From: Apostichopus japonicus
Lineage: Eukaryota; Echinodermata; Holothuroidea; Aspidochirotida; Stichopodidae
NCBI RefSeq assembly: GCF_037975245.1
Contig: NC_092572.1
Coordinates: 12,684,769 to 12,748,768 of the forward strand
Direction: 5' to 3'
DNA: 64,000 nt
Positions 63,953 through 64,000 of this stretch are shown here, piece after piece (position 1 is the stretch's first letter; each line of letters starts with the position of its first letter). A model generated the notes under the pieces. The model had not been told where the DNA came from, made no database searches, and saw nothing but the letters and a program-made list of their open reading frames with translations. The position numbers and the translations under genes were made by a program.

Positions 63953-64000
63953 CTGAACAGATGAGCAGATGAGCATAGAGAACATTTTTTGTATGTACTT

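Overview
This window is a piece of an animal nuclear genome. It is AT-rich and intron-rich, its introns are full of minisatellites and tRNA-derived SINE remnants, and there is no prokaryotic-style gene packing. The style (SINEs with tRNA-like heads, introns of about 0.3-1.1 kb, a giant extracellular cysteine-repeat gene) suggests a marine invertebrate, possibly a deuterostome such as an echinoderm or hemichordate. That assignment is an inference, not a demonstration.

Essentially the whole window is one gene on the minus strand. I find 80 consecutive coding exons (numbered 1 to 80 here in transcript order, that is from high to low coordinate; numbers are local to the window) between 63952 and 779. 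Each is bounded by a splice acceptor and donor, and intron phase and reading frame agree across all 79 internal junctions. Summed, they encode about 5,360 residues (16,078 bp, about a quarter of the window), and the gene is open at both ends. The product is a giant secreted or membrane-anchored protein made of short cysteine modules of the pattern GYYCP-x-G-[ST]-xx-P-xx-CP-x-GTY-xx-xx-G-...-C-xx-C. These resemble the GCC2_GCC3 / ephrin-receptor-like cysteine repeats (the Pfam family also seen in SCUBE, SVEP1 and Eph receptors). N-glycosylation sequons (NGT, NNLTG, NNTT) are frequent. No start codon, signal peptide or stop codon lies inside the window.

Layout: the repeats are organised at a second level. 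A recognisable series of marker modules recurs every 7.3-8.8 kb: DNT..PVV, then a [EY][FY]PCP.GTFNN block, then a THAA.C.CP block, then a GTG.DW..CP block, then a VDRA-like block, then a second [EY][FY]PCP.GT block. This defines six diverged tandem super-units of about 665-750 residues (U7 at about 52.1-59.9 kb, U6 43.8-51.6, U5 34.9-43.4, U4 25.9-34.2, U3 18.9-25.6, U2 10.2-18.4). They are flanked by the end of an eighth unit (exons 1-5) and by a first unit that becomes increasingly divergent (exons 68-80) and ends in a different cysteine block at exon 80. Exon boundaries within equivalent modules differ between super-units, giving a natural record of intron gain/loss and sliding.

Introns carry private minisatellites (10/20, 15, 22, 63, 83, 88 and 140 bp units), a minisatellite whose units look like 5' splice sites (24.0-24.4 kb), partial duplications of exon ends (17.8 and 35.3 kb), diverged dispersed repeats in pairs, tRNA-like SINE remnants, and C-rich tracts that would be G-rich in the transcript. 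Introns not listed separately hold nothing I can recognise beyond AT-rich sequence and splice signals. I see no second convincing protein gene on either strand.
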